Source: Anthropogastromicrobium sp963626545 (lineage in GTDB: Bacteria; Bacillota; Clostridia; Lachnospirales; Lachnospiraceae). From it: a stretch of 55,460 nt of DNA. The notes beneath the pieces are model-generated. The model ran no database searches and was not told the origin of the DNA. It worked only from the letters and a program-made list of their open reading frames with translations. This document shows positions 25,136-32,888 of this stretch, one piece after another. Made by a program: the position numbers and the translations under genes. Location of the stretch: contig CAVFYJ010000006.1 of NCBI GenBank assembly GCA_963626545.1, positions 1 to 55,460 of the forward strand. Direction: 5' to 3'. Each line of letters opens with the position of its first letter. The first letter of the stretch is position 1.

Positions 25136-26350
25136 CTACAATACCCGATTTGTAAATGCACAGATCACCGCGATTGTAATTAAAAAAAGAAATACCGCCA
25201 TGCACAGCGTCTTAAGCATCATCCGATTTGTAAACGAAACTGCTTGCAGCGCCGTAATCATGCGCTTATCTGAAATTGGACTTGCAATCGCTGCAATGCC
25301 ATAATAGATTAAAACAATGGCTGCCATTTGCAGAATCGGATACAAACTTACAAGTACTAGCACAACGCAGCCTGCCATTCCAATTCCATTTTTGATTAAT
25401 GTCCCCGTTCCGATCAAAATCTCTGCGGTGCTTTTGATCCCGCTTCCAATTCCCGGAATGGACCCAATCAACTTCTGAGCAAATGCCGGTCCTGCGCTAG
25501 ACGCTAACGGCACAATTAGGCCTTGAATGACTTGCAGTCCAACAATAACCGCACAGAGCGTTTTCATCGACCACTCATAGAGGACTTTGATCAGCTCTTC
25601 GATTCCCGCAAAGCGTTCACCTCCTGTCAATCCATTTAAAACAGAAACGCCAAAGTATAACTTTACAAATGGTAAAATGGCATAGATAAGTACCGCATCC
25701 ACCAGACCAATGATGCCAAAGGTTGCCTGGTAATACAGACTAGATGAAGCCGCTCCGGTAATGCAGACCATAGATAAACAAAAGGCTGGCAACAACATTT
25801 TCATAAATGCAATCATTAGATTCAGACAATCCGTCACAAGGCGACAACTCTGAATAAATCCAGTAAGTGCAGAGGCCATAATCATCAAAAATACAACAAA
25901 CCAAGCCTGCCCCGCAATCTGATCACTGTCAAAAACGGATGCGATACTGCTAAGCACCGCAGAGCAAATCACAAGGAGGAGAATTTGAACCGCCTGTGCG
26001 CGATTTTGCTGGATCTCTCCAAATAAGATGGACAGCAGATCCGCTGCAATTTGAGAAAAAGAAAGCGACTCATCTGCATGAATTAATTTTCGAATTAGCT
26101 CGCCAAATCCCATCTGCGTATTTGATAGGTTGTCCGAAACAAATTGCTCCAGATCCGATAGATCAAGCTCCGACAATGCATCATCAACATCAATCAAAAA
26201 GCTGCCATCTTCTGTGCTGTTTTGTTCGGCTGTCGCGTACACTGTCTGATCAAATATGCCAGTTATCAAACATGCAATGAATAGGCTAACAGTCAGACAC
26301 CTTGCTGCCAGTAAGAAAATTCGCCGTAACGATTTGCTTCCTCCAGTCAT
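25136..26350 (-). CDS. spoIIIAE: Stage III sporulation protein AE
   Basis: 404 residues. N-terminal signal or membrane helix (about 14-33), an acidic stretch with the conserved FGELIRKLIHADESLSFSQI-like segment, and seven to eight further hydrophobic helices. Conserved LVDAVLIYAILPFVKLYFGVSVLNGL is visible in the middle. SpoIIIAE is the polytopic membrane part of the mother cell channel complex. AAAGGA precedes the ATG by five nucleotides. Confidence 0.95.
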   Translation of the reverse strand: MTGGSKSLRRIFLLAARCLTVSLFIACLITGIFDQTVYATAEQNSTEDGSFLIDVDDALSELDLSDLEQFVSDNLSNTQMGFGELIRKLIHADESLSFSQIAADLLSILFGEIQQNRAQAVQILLLVICSAVLSSIASVFDSDQIAGQAWFVVFLMIMASALTGFIQSCRLVTDCLNLMIAFMKMLLPAFCLSMVCITGAASSSLYYQATFGIIGLVDAVLIYAILPFVKLYFGVSVLNGLTGGERFAGIEELIKVLYEWSMKTLCAVIVGLQVIQGLIVPLASSAGPAFAQKLIGSIPGIGSGIKSTAEILIGTGTLIKNGIGMAGCVVLVLVSLYPILQMAAIVLIYYGIAAIASPISDKRMITALQAVSFTNRMMLKTLCMAVFLFLITIAVICAFTNRVL

Positions 26351-26387
26351 ATGTTCCTTTCTGTATGCAACTCACCTCGTAACCATC

Positions 26388-26765
26388 TTATACCAGCTGC
26401 GAAACCGCTTTTAAAACAGCCAATACGATCGGCATGCTAAAGCCTAGAATCGTAAGGCGCGCCGCCATGGAAATCTGACGCCCCAGTGCCTCCTGCCCGC
26501 AGTCCTTGCAAAAATCACAAGCAAACTCTCCCAAACAGGTAATGCCAATCATTTTCAAAATGCTTTCCATATAAATATTATCAATGGAAAGATACTGCCG
26601 AAGCTGATTCATGCTCTGAATCAAATAGCGAATCTGTTCCAAAAGATAATAGCCAAAGAACAATCCTGCCGCCAACATCAGATACGTGCGATATTCTTCC
26701 TTTATCTGTTTCAGACAAGCAGCTAACAAGGTAAACGCAATGCCCGCTGCGGCAATTTTCCACAT
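26388..26765 (-). CDS. spoIIIAD: Stage III sporulation protein AD
   Basis: 125 residues. Four hydrophobic helices, beginning WKIAAAGIAFTLLAACLKQIKEEYRTYLMLAAGL, with Cys residues near CKDCGQEALGRQISMAARL. A small membrane component of the SpoIIIA channel. The ATG at 26765 is preferred because GGAGG lies four to five nucleotides upstream and the family starts there. A longer frame to 26810 adds an unrelated basic stretch. Confidence 0.94.
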   Translation of the reverse strand: MWKIAAAGIAFTLLAACLKQIKEEYRTYLMLAAGLFFGYYLLEQIRYLIQSMNQLRQYLSIDNIYMESILKMIGITCLGEFACDFCKDCGQEALGRQISMAARLTILGFSMPIVLAVLKAVSQLV

Positions 26766-26865
26766 ACACCCTCCGTTTCCGGCTTGTCTGCCAGATGATA
26801 TCCGTTTCAATATTTTTCAATATTGGGGAAGAAAAGGAGACAGCCAAAAGAAGACTATACCTTTT

Positions 26866-27060
26866 TCATAGCGCAAACAGATTTCGGATGCTGTCAAACA
26901 GATCGCTGATGTATGGAATCAGCCAGAATAGCACAAGAATCAGGCCGGACAAGGATACCAAAAATGCCTGCTCGTCACGGCCGCTCTGCTTTAGCACCTG
27001 CTGTATGATCGTCACCAGAATTCCGACCGCCGCGATCTTAAAAATCAGATTGACATCCAT
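26866..27060 (-). CDS. spoIIIAC: Stage III sporulation protein AC
   Basis: 64 residues, the known very short family length. Two membrane helices: DVNLIFKIAAVGILVTIIQQVL and, after a polar KQSGRDEQAF loop, LVSLSGLILVLFWLIPYI. The ATG at 27060 has GGAGG eight nucleotides upstream. The frame is open to 27102 but those codons match nothing in the family. Confidence 0.94.
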   Translation of the reverse strand: MDVNLIFKIAAVGILVTIIQQVLKQSGRDEQAFLVSLSGLILVLFWLIPYISDLFDSIRNLFAL

Positions 27061-27129
27061 TACGGTATCCTCCCATTTTTCCATAAGCTTAATTTTCATC
27101 ATGTATTGCTTTCATATGCTGCGGAGTCG

Positions 27130-27639
27130 TTACCAAACCAAAATAAGAAGGAACGCTGCCGCCGAAAAGCTGAGTACGCGGCACAGTTTACACTCATTTC
27201 CAAGTTTACTCACCCGCTCCTCATACAGCTGTGAAAGCTGCTTTGCATCAAAAAGAAGCTGTTCCTTTACCATGCTCCGCTCTGGCAATAAAAAGTCCGA
27301 TGCACAGTGAAGAATGAGTTCCTGCTCCTGCGTACTCCAGCCAATTTTGCTGTATGCTTCACATGCAGCCTGATCCCACTCTTGTAGAAAGTCACTCCCC
27401 TTTGCTACATGCCTTGCAATTCGATCAACAAATTCTTTCGTTGCCCCCTGTGTGATTGACGCAGCCTTTTGAAATACTTCTTCAAGCATACTGCCTCTGG
27501 CCTCGATCTCCTGCCCCGAAAAAAGCAAGAAACGAATAAATTCCTGTAATTGCTTCGCCGTCTCTTTTCGGGACATTTCTACACAAAATCCAATGGATAA
27601 AAGAATTCCTGCTATCATTGCGGCAGCTGCCAGTTTCAT
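27130..27639 (-). CDS. spoIIIAB: Stage III sporulation protein AB
   Basis: 169 residues. N-terminal membrane helix (about 3-18), a helical soluble middle resembling type II secretion GspF-like proteins (FIRFLLFSGQEIEARGSMLEEVF), and a C-terminal membrane helix (VLSFSAAAFLLILVW). Its ATGA start overlaps the spoIIIAA stop codon, with AAGGAG six to seven nucleotides upstream. Confidence 0.94.
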   Translation of the reverse strand: MKLAAAAMIAGILLSIGFCVEMSRKETAKQLQEFIRFLLFSGQEIEARGSMLEEVFQKAASITQGATKEFVDRIARHVAKGSDFLQEWDQAACEAYSKIGWSTQEQELILHCASDFLLPERSMVKEQLLFDAKQLSQLYEERVSKLGNECKLCRVLSFSAAAFLLILVW

Positions 27640-28649
27640 GAATCGCTCCTTTCCACAGTTATCGTTGTCATGAGTGTTCGATTTTGATCATAAAGCAAAT
27701 AGCTGCGGGAATGATCATCGTTTATTTGAATTTCTATGTACCGCAAAAACAACTTCGCTGCCTCTGCCTCTTGACCGCACCTTTGATCAAACAAATGCTT
27801 CTTGATCGTTCCATGCGCAGTCGTTAGAAGTGAAGTTCCCCACTTTTTTGCCTGTTCAAAGATTTGAATATCTGTCTCTCCTCCTGCCTCATCTGCTGCC
27901 AATACCTGCGGCGCCATTGTCCGAAGAAGCATCTGCATCGTGCTTGTCTTGTTGCCGCCGTCCATGACATCGGTATTTTGGCCTATATCGTTCTGCGGAA
28001 TACCGTTTACGCAAGCTGCTACTTCACCTCGCTCATCCGCCAGACCAACGGTAAGTGGGTTATGAGCATCGTCTCCATCTGAAATCAAGCGAATCAGATC
28101 TCGAAGGAGGGTTGTCTTTCCAAGCCCCGGTGGAGAAACAATCAGTGTGTCTAAGAATTGCTCCTTTTCCCACAGCCACTGATAGACTGCCTCTGCGCAG
28201 CCGCGCACTTCTCTGGCAATCCGGATGTTATACGAGCTAATCCGGCGAATTCCCTGTATCTGCCCATCCCGAAGAATCGCTTCTCCGCAAATTCCAATAC
28301 GGTGTCCTCCCTGAATGGTCAGATACCCTTGGCGAATCTGATCTTCTACGGCATAGACAGAAAAGCGGCTTGCATTTAACAAAATCTGCTCCATTTCTGC
28401 TTTTGACGGAATAATGAACTGTGATACTTGTAGTGTTGTTTTCGGTAATCTTGTCTTCGATAGTCTTGTTTTTGCTAACGTCAAACTACCATCCTGATTT
28501 AAATACCAAAGACGCATTCCCTTTCGCAGAGAAACGGGACGTTGCGCGCGGATACGGATTTCCTCAAATGACATAAGCGAAACGTTTCCTCTTAAGAGCG
28601 CTGTCTTTATGGATTCCGGCAAAATCTGCTGGATGGCTTCTGTCTGCAT
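27636..28649 (-). CDS. spoIIIAA: Stage III sporulation protein AA (secretion-type ATPase)
   Basis: 337 residues. An AAA+/VirB11-like ATPase, energising the SpoIIIA channel from the mother cell side. Walker A SPPGLGKTTLLRDLIRLIS (about residues 156-174), the conserved ADERGEVAACVNGIPQNDIG segment, and Walker B-like VLAADEAGGETD (about 236-247). The ATG at 28649 (MQTEAIQQILPE) is chosen because GAGG lies eight nucleotides upstream. The frame runs to 28736 but without family match. It is the first gene of the eight-gene spoIIIA operon. Confidence 0.95.
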   Translation of the reverse strand: MQTEAIQQILPESIKTALLRGNVSLMSFEEIRIRAQRPVSLRKGMRLWYLNQDGSLTLAKTRLSKTRLPKTTLQVSQFIIPSKAEMEQILLNASRFSVYAVEDQIRQGYLTIQGGHRIGICGEAILRDGQIQGIRRISSYNIRIAREVRGCAEAVYQWLWEKEQFLDTLIVSPPGLGKTTLLRDLIRLISDGDDAHNPLTVGLADERGEVAACVNGIPQNDIGQNTDVMDGGNKTSTMQMLLRTMAPQVLAADEAGGETDIQIFEQAKKWGTSLLTTAHGTIKKHLFDQRCGQEAEAAKLFLRYIEIQINDDHSRSYLLYDQNRTLMTTITVERSDS

Positions 28650-28668
28650 TGGCATCACCTCTAACACA

Positions 28669-28694
28669 AATATATGCAGGCTCGTCTTCATTAT
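28669..28694 (-). promoter_or_regulatory. Possible sigma-E promoter of spoIIIAA
   Basis: Minus strand CATATATT (28676-28669) matches the sigma-E -10 pattern CATA-NNN-T. ATA at 28694-28692 lies 15 bases upstream, one shorter than the usual 16-18. The leader would be only about 15 nucleotides. Weak call. Confidence 0.3.
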
Positions 28695-28862
28695 GTAAAA
28701 AGTCGCTAATTTACAAGTTATCCCTCTATGCTCCATTCTCTTTTTTGTCTGCTGTTTTATAATAGCAGTAAATGCTAAGCTTATAGATTTTGTGTTGCTA
28801 GTACGATCAACAATGTCTCAAAATAACATCACACATCCCAAAATCAGGAAGGAGCAATCACA

Positions 28863-29203
28863 ATGTTTTTTTCTTATGACAAAACACTTGGAAAGGTAGA
28901 AACACCACAGGGTACCATGACACTTAAGGAACAAACATCAGAGGCCTTACTCAATATTGAGGGAGAAGTCTTAGATGATGCGGCTCAGTATTTTTCAATC
29001 TGTATGCAGTTCTCGTTTCTGCCAGCCCTCTTTGTCATTATCTCTTCGATTTTTAAGAGCTATTTTCCTACATACTCGGCGTAAAGCTTGGACTGGGACT
29101 GACAGGCTGTTGGATTGCTTTTGCCATGGACGAAGCCTTCCGCGGAATCAACTACTTCTTCCGTTGGAAATCAAAAAAGTGGATGAAGAAGACAGTTGTC
29201 TGA
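28863..29203 (+). pseudogene. Remnant of a MATE family efflux transporter
   Basis: An ATG at 28863 with AAGGAG eight nucleotides upstream opens a 73-codon frame that stops at 29084. Its second half has GEVLDDAAQYF and hydrophobic residues, as in the first half of MATE exporters. Starting near 29069 in the +1 frame, the sequence reads ILGVKLGLGLTGCWIAFAMD-EAFRGINYFFRWKSKKWMKK and stops at 29201-29203, which is the last membrane helix and C-terminal tail of MATE proteins (GxxGxWxA...RGxxxxxRxxxxxW). So an N-terminal and a C-terminal piece are joined with most of the ~440-residue protein deleted and one frameshift. The first 35 residues are unlike a normal MATE start and may come from another gene. 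Confidence 0.65.
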
Positions 29204-29227
29204 TTGCCACAAAATGGACCAATTTTT

Positions 29228-30223
29228 TCATAGCAAGTTGTGCTGTGCAATTTCCTGTGTTTTGGCATAATCGGCTGGTGAAACGCCTGTCTGTTTCTTA
29301 AAGACTTTACTGAAATAGCTTTCGTCTGCAAAGCCAACGCACTCGCTAACCTCCATTATACGCATGGAGGTGGTGGTGAGCAGCTGCTTCGCATGTGCAA
29401 TACGAATATCCCGCAAATATTGAAATACCGTTTTTTTCATGTTTCTGCGAAACAAACGATTCAAATAATCAAAATTGATATCAAATTTTTCTTCCAGATA
29501 ATCGCCCGTGAGCGGTTCCTTGTAGGCTTCATGCAGGAAGCTTTGCACTTCAAGAACCTTCTTATAACCACGAGCGGTTATCATTTTATTTTCCTGCAGT
29601 GCAAATGTCAGACTGGCACGAGACAACTGAATTAAAAATGCCAGAAATTGAACACCACTCAGGTCCTTATAATACTCCATATGATCAGAATTTGCCGATA
29701 CCACCTGCAAAGTCTGCTGAATGAGCGCCCCCCAAACGTTTTCATCCTGAATATGACAATATTTCGGAATCATCAGCTGATGACTCTCCTCTTTCGGCAT
29801 GTCACTCGAATCGCTCTGCATCGCCGCGCATCGAATCTGAATCATTTGCTCATGCATTTTAGACTCGTCTATTTCGTTATTTATTTCGTTATTTATTTCA
29901 TTATCTATTTTATCATTTTTGCCTTCTTCCAACATTGTAGGAATCATCATGTGAATCGTCTCATGCTGAAAATGGATATAATAATATTCGCAATAGGTAA
30001 TCTGTTTTCCTTCATGATACTTCTCCGGATCCAATAGAATAAAATCGCCGGGGCGCAGATGATATGGAACGCCATCCTCTGCCAGATACAGTTCTCCTTT
30101 TTGAATCAAATACGCGATATATTCATGCGGTACACGCTTTTTATGTGCACACGGCGGTTTTAAAGTACAATAATCGGCCAGACGTACCTGCGGTACAATT
30201 CTGCTGTCCATCACATAATACAT
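29228..30223 (-). CDS. AraC family transcriptional regulator
   Basis: 331 residues. N-terminal cupin-like sensor domain (HEYIAYLIQKGELYLAEDGVPYHLRPGDFILLDP, about residues 33-66) and C-terminal double helix-turn-helix with FDINFDYLNRLFRRNMKKTVFQYLRDIRIAHAKQLL and MRIMEVSECVGFADESYFSKVFKKQTGVSPADY, both complete. Such regulators normally control a neighbouring sugar-use operon. The ATG at 30223 has GGGGG eight nucleotides upstream; in-frame starts up to 30295 are less well placed. Between the domains three 12-bp tandem units encode an INNEINNEI repeat, absent from relatives. The facing plus-strand target is decayed, so this regulator is probably an orphan. Confidence 0.88.
   Translation of the reverse strand: MYYVMDSRIVPQVRLADYCTLKPPCAHKKRVPHEYIAYLIQKGELYLAEDGVPYHLRPGDFILLDPEKYHEGKQITYCEYYYIHFQHETIHMMIPTMLEEGKNDKIDNEINNEINNEIDESKMHEQMIQIRCAAMQSDSSDMPKEESHQLMIPKYCHIQDENVWGALIQQTLQVVSANSDHMEYYKDLSGVQFLAFLIQLSRASLTFALQENKMITARGYKKVLEVQSFLHEAYKEPLTGDYLEEKFDINFDYLNRLFRRNMKKTVFQYLRDIRIAHAKQLLTTTSMRIMEVSECVGFADESYFSKVFKKQTGVSPADYAKTQEIAQHNLL
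29871..29906. repeat. 12-bp tandem repeat inside the AraC gene
   Basis: Two perfect copies of ATTTCGTTATTT (29871-29882, 29883-29894) and a third with two changes (29895-29906). They are in frame and encode repeated Asn/Glu/Ile units in the linker between sensor and DNA-binding domains. Confidence 0.85.
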
Positions 30224-30360
30224 ATCCATTTCCCCCTGTTTTCTATCCTTATCTGTCTTAAAGTTTATCTTACTCCAGTTTGACATAATTATCAATGTAC
30301 GATATTGTTTGTATTATTGCTTTTTAATTGACTCAACTACGCCATAATAGTGCAATGATT

Positions 30361-30390
30361 TTGTTCAATAAAATGAACAAAGTATATAAT
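30361..30390 (+). promoter_or_regulatory. Promoter with overlapping inverted-repeat operator
   Basis: TTGTTC (30361-30366), 18-bp spacer and TATAAT (30385-30390). TTGTTCA (30361-30367) and TGAACAA (30374-30380) form a 7-bp inverted repeat over the -35 and spacer. It faces away from the AraC gene and leads only to an eight-codon ORF. The 420 bases between the AraC start and the HD stub hold this promoter, the short ORF and the hairpin at 30552-30589, and otherwise nothing I recognise. Confidence 0.55.
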
Positions 30391-30421
30391 TTGAAACCTA
30401 CAGAAATGAGGTGAACTCTAC

Positions 30422-30448
30422 ATGAGCTTTATCCGAGATATGAAATAA
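30422..30448 (+). other. Eight-codon ORF, probable stub of a lost gene
   Basis: ATG at 30422 with a GAGGTGAACT-type site seven nucleotides upstream encodes MSFIRDMK and then stops. It lies about 30 bases after the -10 of the promoter at 30361-30390. It may be the first codons of the AraC target gene left after deletion, or a leader peptide. Confidence 0.4.
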
Positions 30449-30551
30449 AGAAAACTCGTGATGCCAAAGAAAAATAGATCTTATCTTATATCTTATCTAT
30501 ACACTGCTCGATTGATTGTACGGTAATGTATAAGATACAATACAAATAGTG

Positions 30552-30589
30552 ACAGGCAGGTTGTTCGTTCATCGAATTTACCTGCCTGT
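30552..30589. terminator. 10-bp perfect hairpin, possible terminator of the decayed locus
   Basis: ACAGGCAGGT (30552-30561) pairs with ACCTGCCTGT (30580-30589), loop 18 nt. On the plus strand it is followed by TGATTTTAC, an imperfect T-tract. It may be the original terminator of the lost plus-strand gene. Confidence 0.45.
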
Positions 30590-30644
30590 TGATTTTACAT
30601 ACTCAACTCAAATTTAACATAACTTACTTCCATTTGCGACAAGC

Positions 30645-30920
30645 TTAAAGCGCCAACCTAATACCTCGGCCGCGCGTCTGCACATCATCATTCGCTCCTG
30701 TCATCTTCAAAATCTCTGCTGCTTGTTCTGCTACCTTTGTGGCATGTTTTTTTGAATGTTCTGTATAGCCAAGACATTTCAGCACTTGATTTCCCTGCTC
30801 GATCATTGCATTTATTTCTTCATTTTTCTGGATTTCTTTATAGGTAATCTGTTCTGTGAGCTGTTCTTTATTCTTTTCTGATGCCTTCAACGCATCTTTT
30901 TCTTTTGATTTCTCCGACAT
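30645..30920 (-). pseudogene. Truncated HD-domain phosphohydrolase (N-terminal stub)
   Basis: 91 codons. After a Lys/Glu-rich start comes YKEIQKNEEINAMIEQGNQVLKCLGYTEHSKKHATKVAEQAAEILK, which matches the N-terminal helix region of Clostridial HDIG-type phosphohydrolases, including the first HD-motif histidine context (GYTEHSKKH). In intact members the AGYMHDIG motif with the catalytic His-Asp pair follows within about 20 residues. Here the frame ends in an unrelated TRGRGIRLAL tail, so the active site is missing. The ATG at 30920 is not preceded by a clear ribosome-binding site. I infer an inactivated fragment next to the decayed AraC locus. Confidence 0.6.
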
Positions 30921-31092
30921 TTTTATTTTCTTGCCTTCCTTCTTCTTTCATCTTTTCATTTATTTATTATTTTTTTGTTTCATGATAAACAGTATCACTT
31001 ATATCTGTTATCTGTCTATCTATTTTTTGTAAAACATGAGTAAAAAATGTACGGAACAATAAATAGCAGAAACTTCTGCAAGAAAAGAAATG

Positions 31093-31125
31093 CCAGTTTC
31101 CTTTTTCCTTGAGAACTGGTATACT
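31093..31125 (+). promoter_or_regulatory. Extended -10 promoter of the SGNH/serine hydrolase gene with inverted repeat
   Basis: TATACT (31120-31125) preceded by TGG; no good -35. CCAGTT (31093-31098) and AACTGG (31114-31119) form an inverted repeat just before the -10, a possible operator. The gene starts about 60 bases downstream. Confidence 0.45.
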
Positions 31126-31186
31126 ATCATTAAGAATTTTGGAATTAGAATTTTTATAATTATAAATTCACAAAGGAGGGAACAAT

Positions 31187-32704
31187 ATGTTTCGTATCAA
31201 TACATACAAAGAAACTCTTGAAGGAAAAAAGATCATTTTTCTTGGCAGTTCCGTCACCTATGGAGCCTGTGCTATGGGGCAATCTTTTATCGAGGCATTA
31301 GCAGATAAAGATGGAATGGTTGCCATTAAGGAAGCGGTCAGCGGAACGCTTCTTGTTGATGAGGATGTTGCAGACGGCAAATCATATATTGCCCGACTAG
31401 CAACCATTGATCCAACCATAAAAGCAGATGCATTTGTCTGCCAGCTGTCTACAAATGATGCCACACACAATAAACCGCTTGGAACCGTTTCCGATTCCTA
31501 TGCAAAAGAAGCATTTGATACAAAGACCATAGCAGGCGCCATTGAATTTATTATCGCATATGCCAAGCAAACCTGGCATTGCCCGGTACTCTTTTACACT
31601 GGAACAAAGTATGACAGCGCACTCTATCAAAAGATGGTTGATCTTCTGCTTGTAATACAGGAAAAATGGCAGATTGATGTGATTGATTTATGGAATGACC
31701 AAGAAATGAATCAAGTTTCACCAAGCGATTATAAGCGTTACATGGCTGACCCGATTCATCCAACAAGGGATGGCTATCGTGAATGGTGGCTGCCAAAATT
31801 TGAGGAAGGTATCGCTCTTTCTTTGACCCGAAAACACACAATTGACATTTCAAGATTTGTTGATAAGGCAAAAACTCTTGGTGTTCTGGGTGTAAAGGTT
31901 ACTCAACACGATGAGTTAAAGGCAGAATGGTTGAGCGAAGGGGAATGCCGCAGAAATATTTATTCGGCAAGCAAAAGTTTTACGTCTTGCGCAATGGGAT
32001 TTGCCGTACAGGAAGGACTCATTTCACTGGATGAAAAGCTTACTGATGCATTCGCAGATGATCTTCCTGAAAATCCAGATGAAAATCTGAAAAAAGCGAC
32101 GGTCCGTGATCTTTTGACGATGTGTCTTGGTCAGAAATCTGGTCATTTAATGGGTGAACAACGACCGCTCTATCAGGAAGATGATTGGGTTAAGATGTCA
32201 CTTGCCATTCCATTTGTCTATGAGCCAGGAACACATTTTGTCTACAATAATGTCGGTCCTTATCTGGCGGGTGTACTTGTGCAGAGACGTTCTGGAACGG
32301 ATCTGGTATCATATCTGATGCCACGACTTTTCAAGCATCTTGGCATCAAACGCCCGACCTGGGAAATTGATCCGCTCGGCAATACATTTGGTGCAGGCGG
32401 CTTGTTCCTCACCCTTTCTGAGCTTCACACATTTGGCCTGTTCTATTTAAAGAAGGGAAAATGGAACGGAAAACAATTACTAAATGCCGCATGGATTGAG
32501 GAAAGTACAAAGCCATCGGATACTGAACAATACGCTTATTTGTTCTGGCGTGGAAAGTACAATTCCTATCGTGCCGATGGCAAATATTCGCAGCTTTCCA
32601 TTGTGCTGCCCGATGCAGATGCTGTTGTGTCGCTTGTCGCAGAATGTCGCAAGGGTGACGAACTGATGCAAGCAGTAAATGACTTGATTTGCGCACAACT
32701 ATAA
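31187..32704 (+). CDS. Fusion of SGNH hydrolase and beta-lactamase-like serine hydrolase
   Basis: 505 residues with two catalytic domains and no signal peptide. N-terminal SGNH/GDSL esterase (about 1-210): nucleophile block GSSVTYG with Ser22, STNDA resembling block III, and the Asp188-Pro-Ile-His191 pair (DPIHPTRDGY). C-terminal class C beta-lactamase/PBP-like domain (about 225-505): S-x-x-K as SASK (Ser260, Lys263), Y-x-N as YNN (353-355), PFVYEPGTHFVYNN context and a late DGKYSQ in place of the usual GG-x-GQ. Both active sites look intact. Acyl or acetyl ester removal from a sugar or peptide conjugate is possible, but the substrate is unknown. AAAGGAGGG precedes the ATG by about eight nucleotides. 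It is isolated in an accessory segment, with its own promoter and a strong hairpin after it. Confidence 0.85.
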   Translation: MFRINTYKETLEGKKIIFLGSSVTYGACAMGQSFIEALADKDGMVAIKEAVSGTLLVDEDVADGKSYIARLATIDPTIKADAFVCQLSTNDATHNKPLGTVSDSYAKEAFDTKTIAGAIEFIIAYAKQTWHCPVLFYTGTKYDSALYQKMVDLLLVIQEKWQIDVIDLWNDQEMNQVSPSDYKRYMADPIHPTRDGYREWWLPKFEEGIALSLTRKHTIDISRFVDKAKTLGVLGVKVTQHDELKAEWLSEGECRRNIYSASKSFTSCAMGFAVQEGLISLDEKLTDAFADDLPENPDENLKKATVRDLLTMCLGQKSGHLMGEQRPLYQEDDWVKMSLAIPFVYEPGTHFVYNNVGPYLAGVLVQRRSGTDLVSYLMPRLFKHLGIKRPTWEIDPLGNTFGAGGLFLTLSELHTFGLFYLKKGKWNGKQLLNAAWIEESTKPSDTEQYAYLFWRGKYNSYRADGKYSQLSIVLPDADAVVSLVAECRKGDELMQAVNDLICAQL

Positions 32705-32757
32705 CTAATCTAATACGTGATCCACTTGAAATTTCAAATAAACAAATAAAAATTCAA

Positions 32758-32801
32758 ACGCCAGAGATGGCGTATACGAAAGTTTCTTCCATCTCTGGCG
32801 T
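32758..32801. terminator. 13-bp perfect hairpin between convergent genes
   Basis: ACGCCAGAGATGG (32758-32770) pairs with CCATCTCTGGCGT (32789-32801), loop 18 nt. On the minus strand it is followed by TTTGAATTTTTATTTG, which suits a terminator for rlmH. On the plus strand no T-run follows. Confidence 0.65.
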
Positions 32802-32888
32802 AATATGAAATACCAGTAACTTTGCAGCAACCTTACTTGCAATACAGCTACCCGTGATACAATTACCTACAATGTTTTTTATTATTCA

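Noticed and set aside
31258..31871. Minus-strand frames opposite the SGNH/serine hydrolase gene
   Set aside because: Both catalytic domains of the plus-strand gene are complete, so the reverse frames are shadows.
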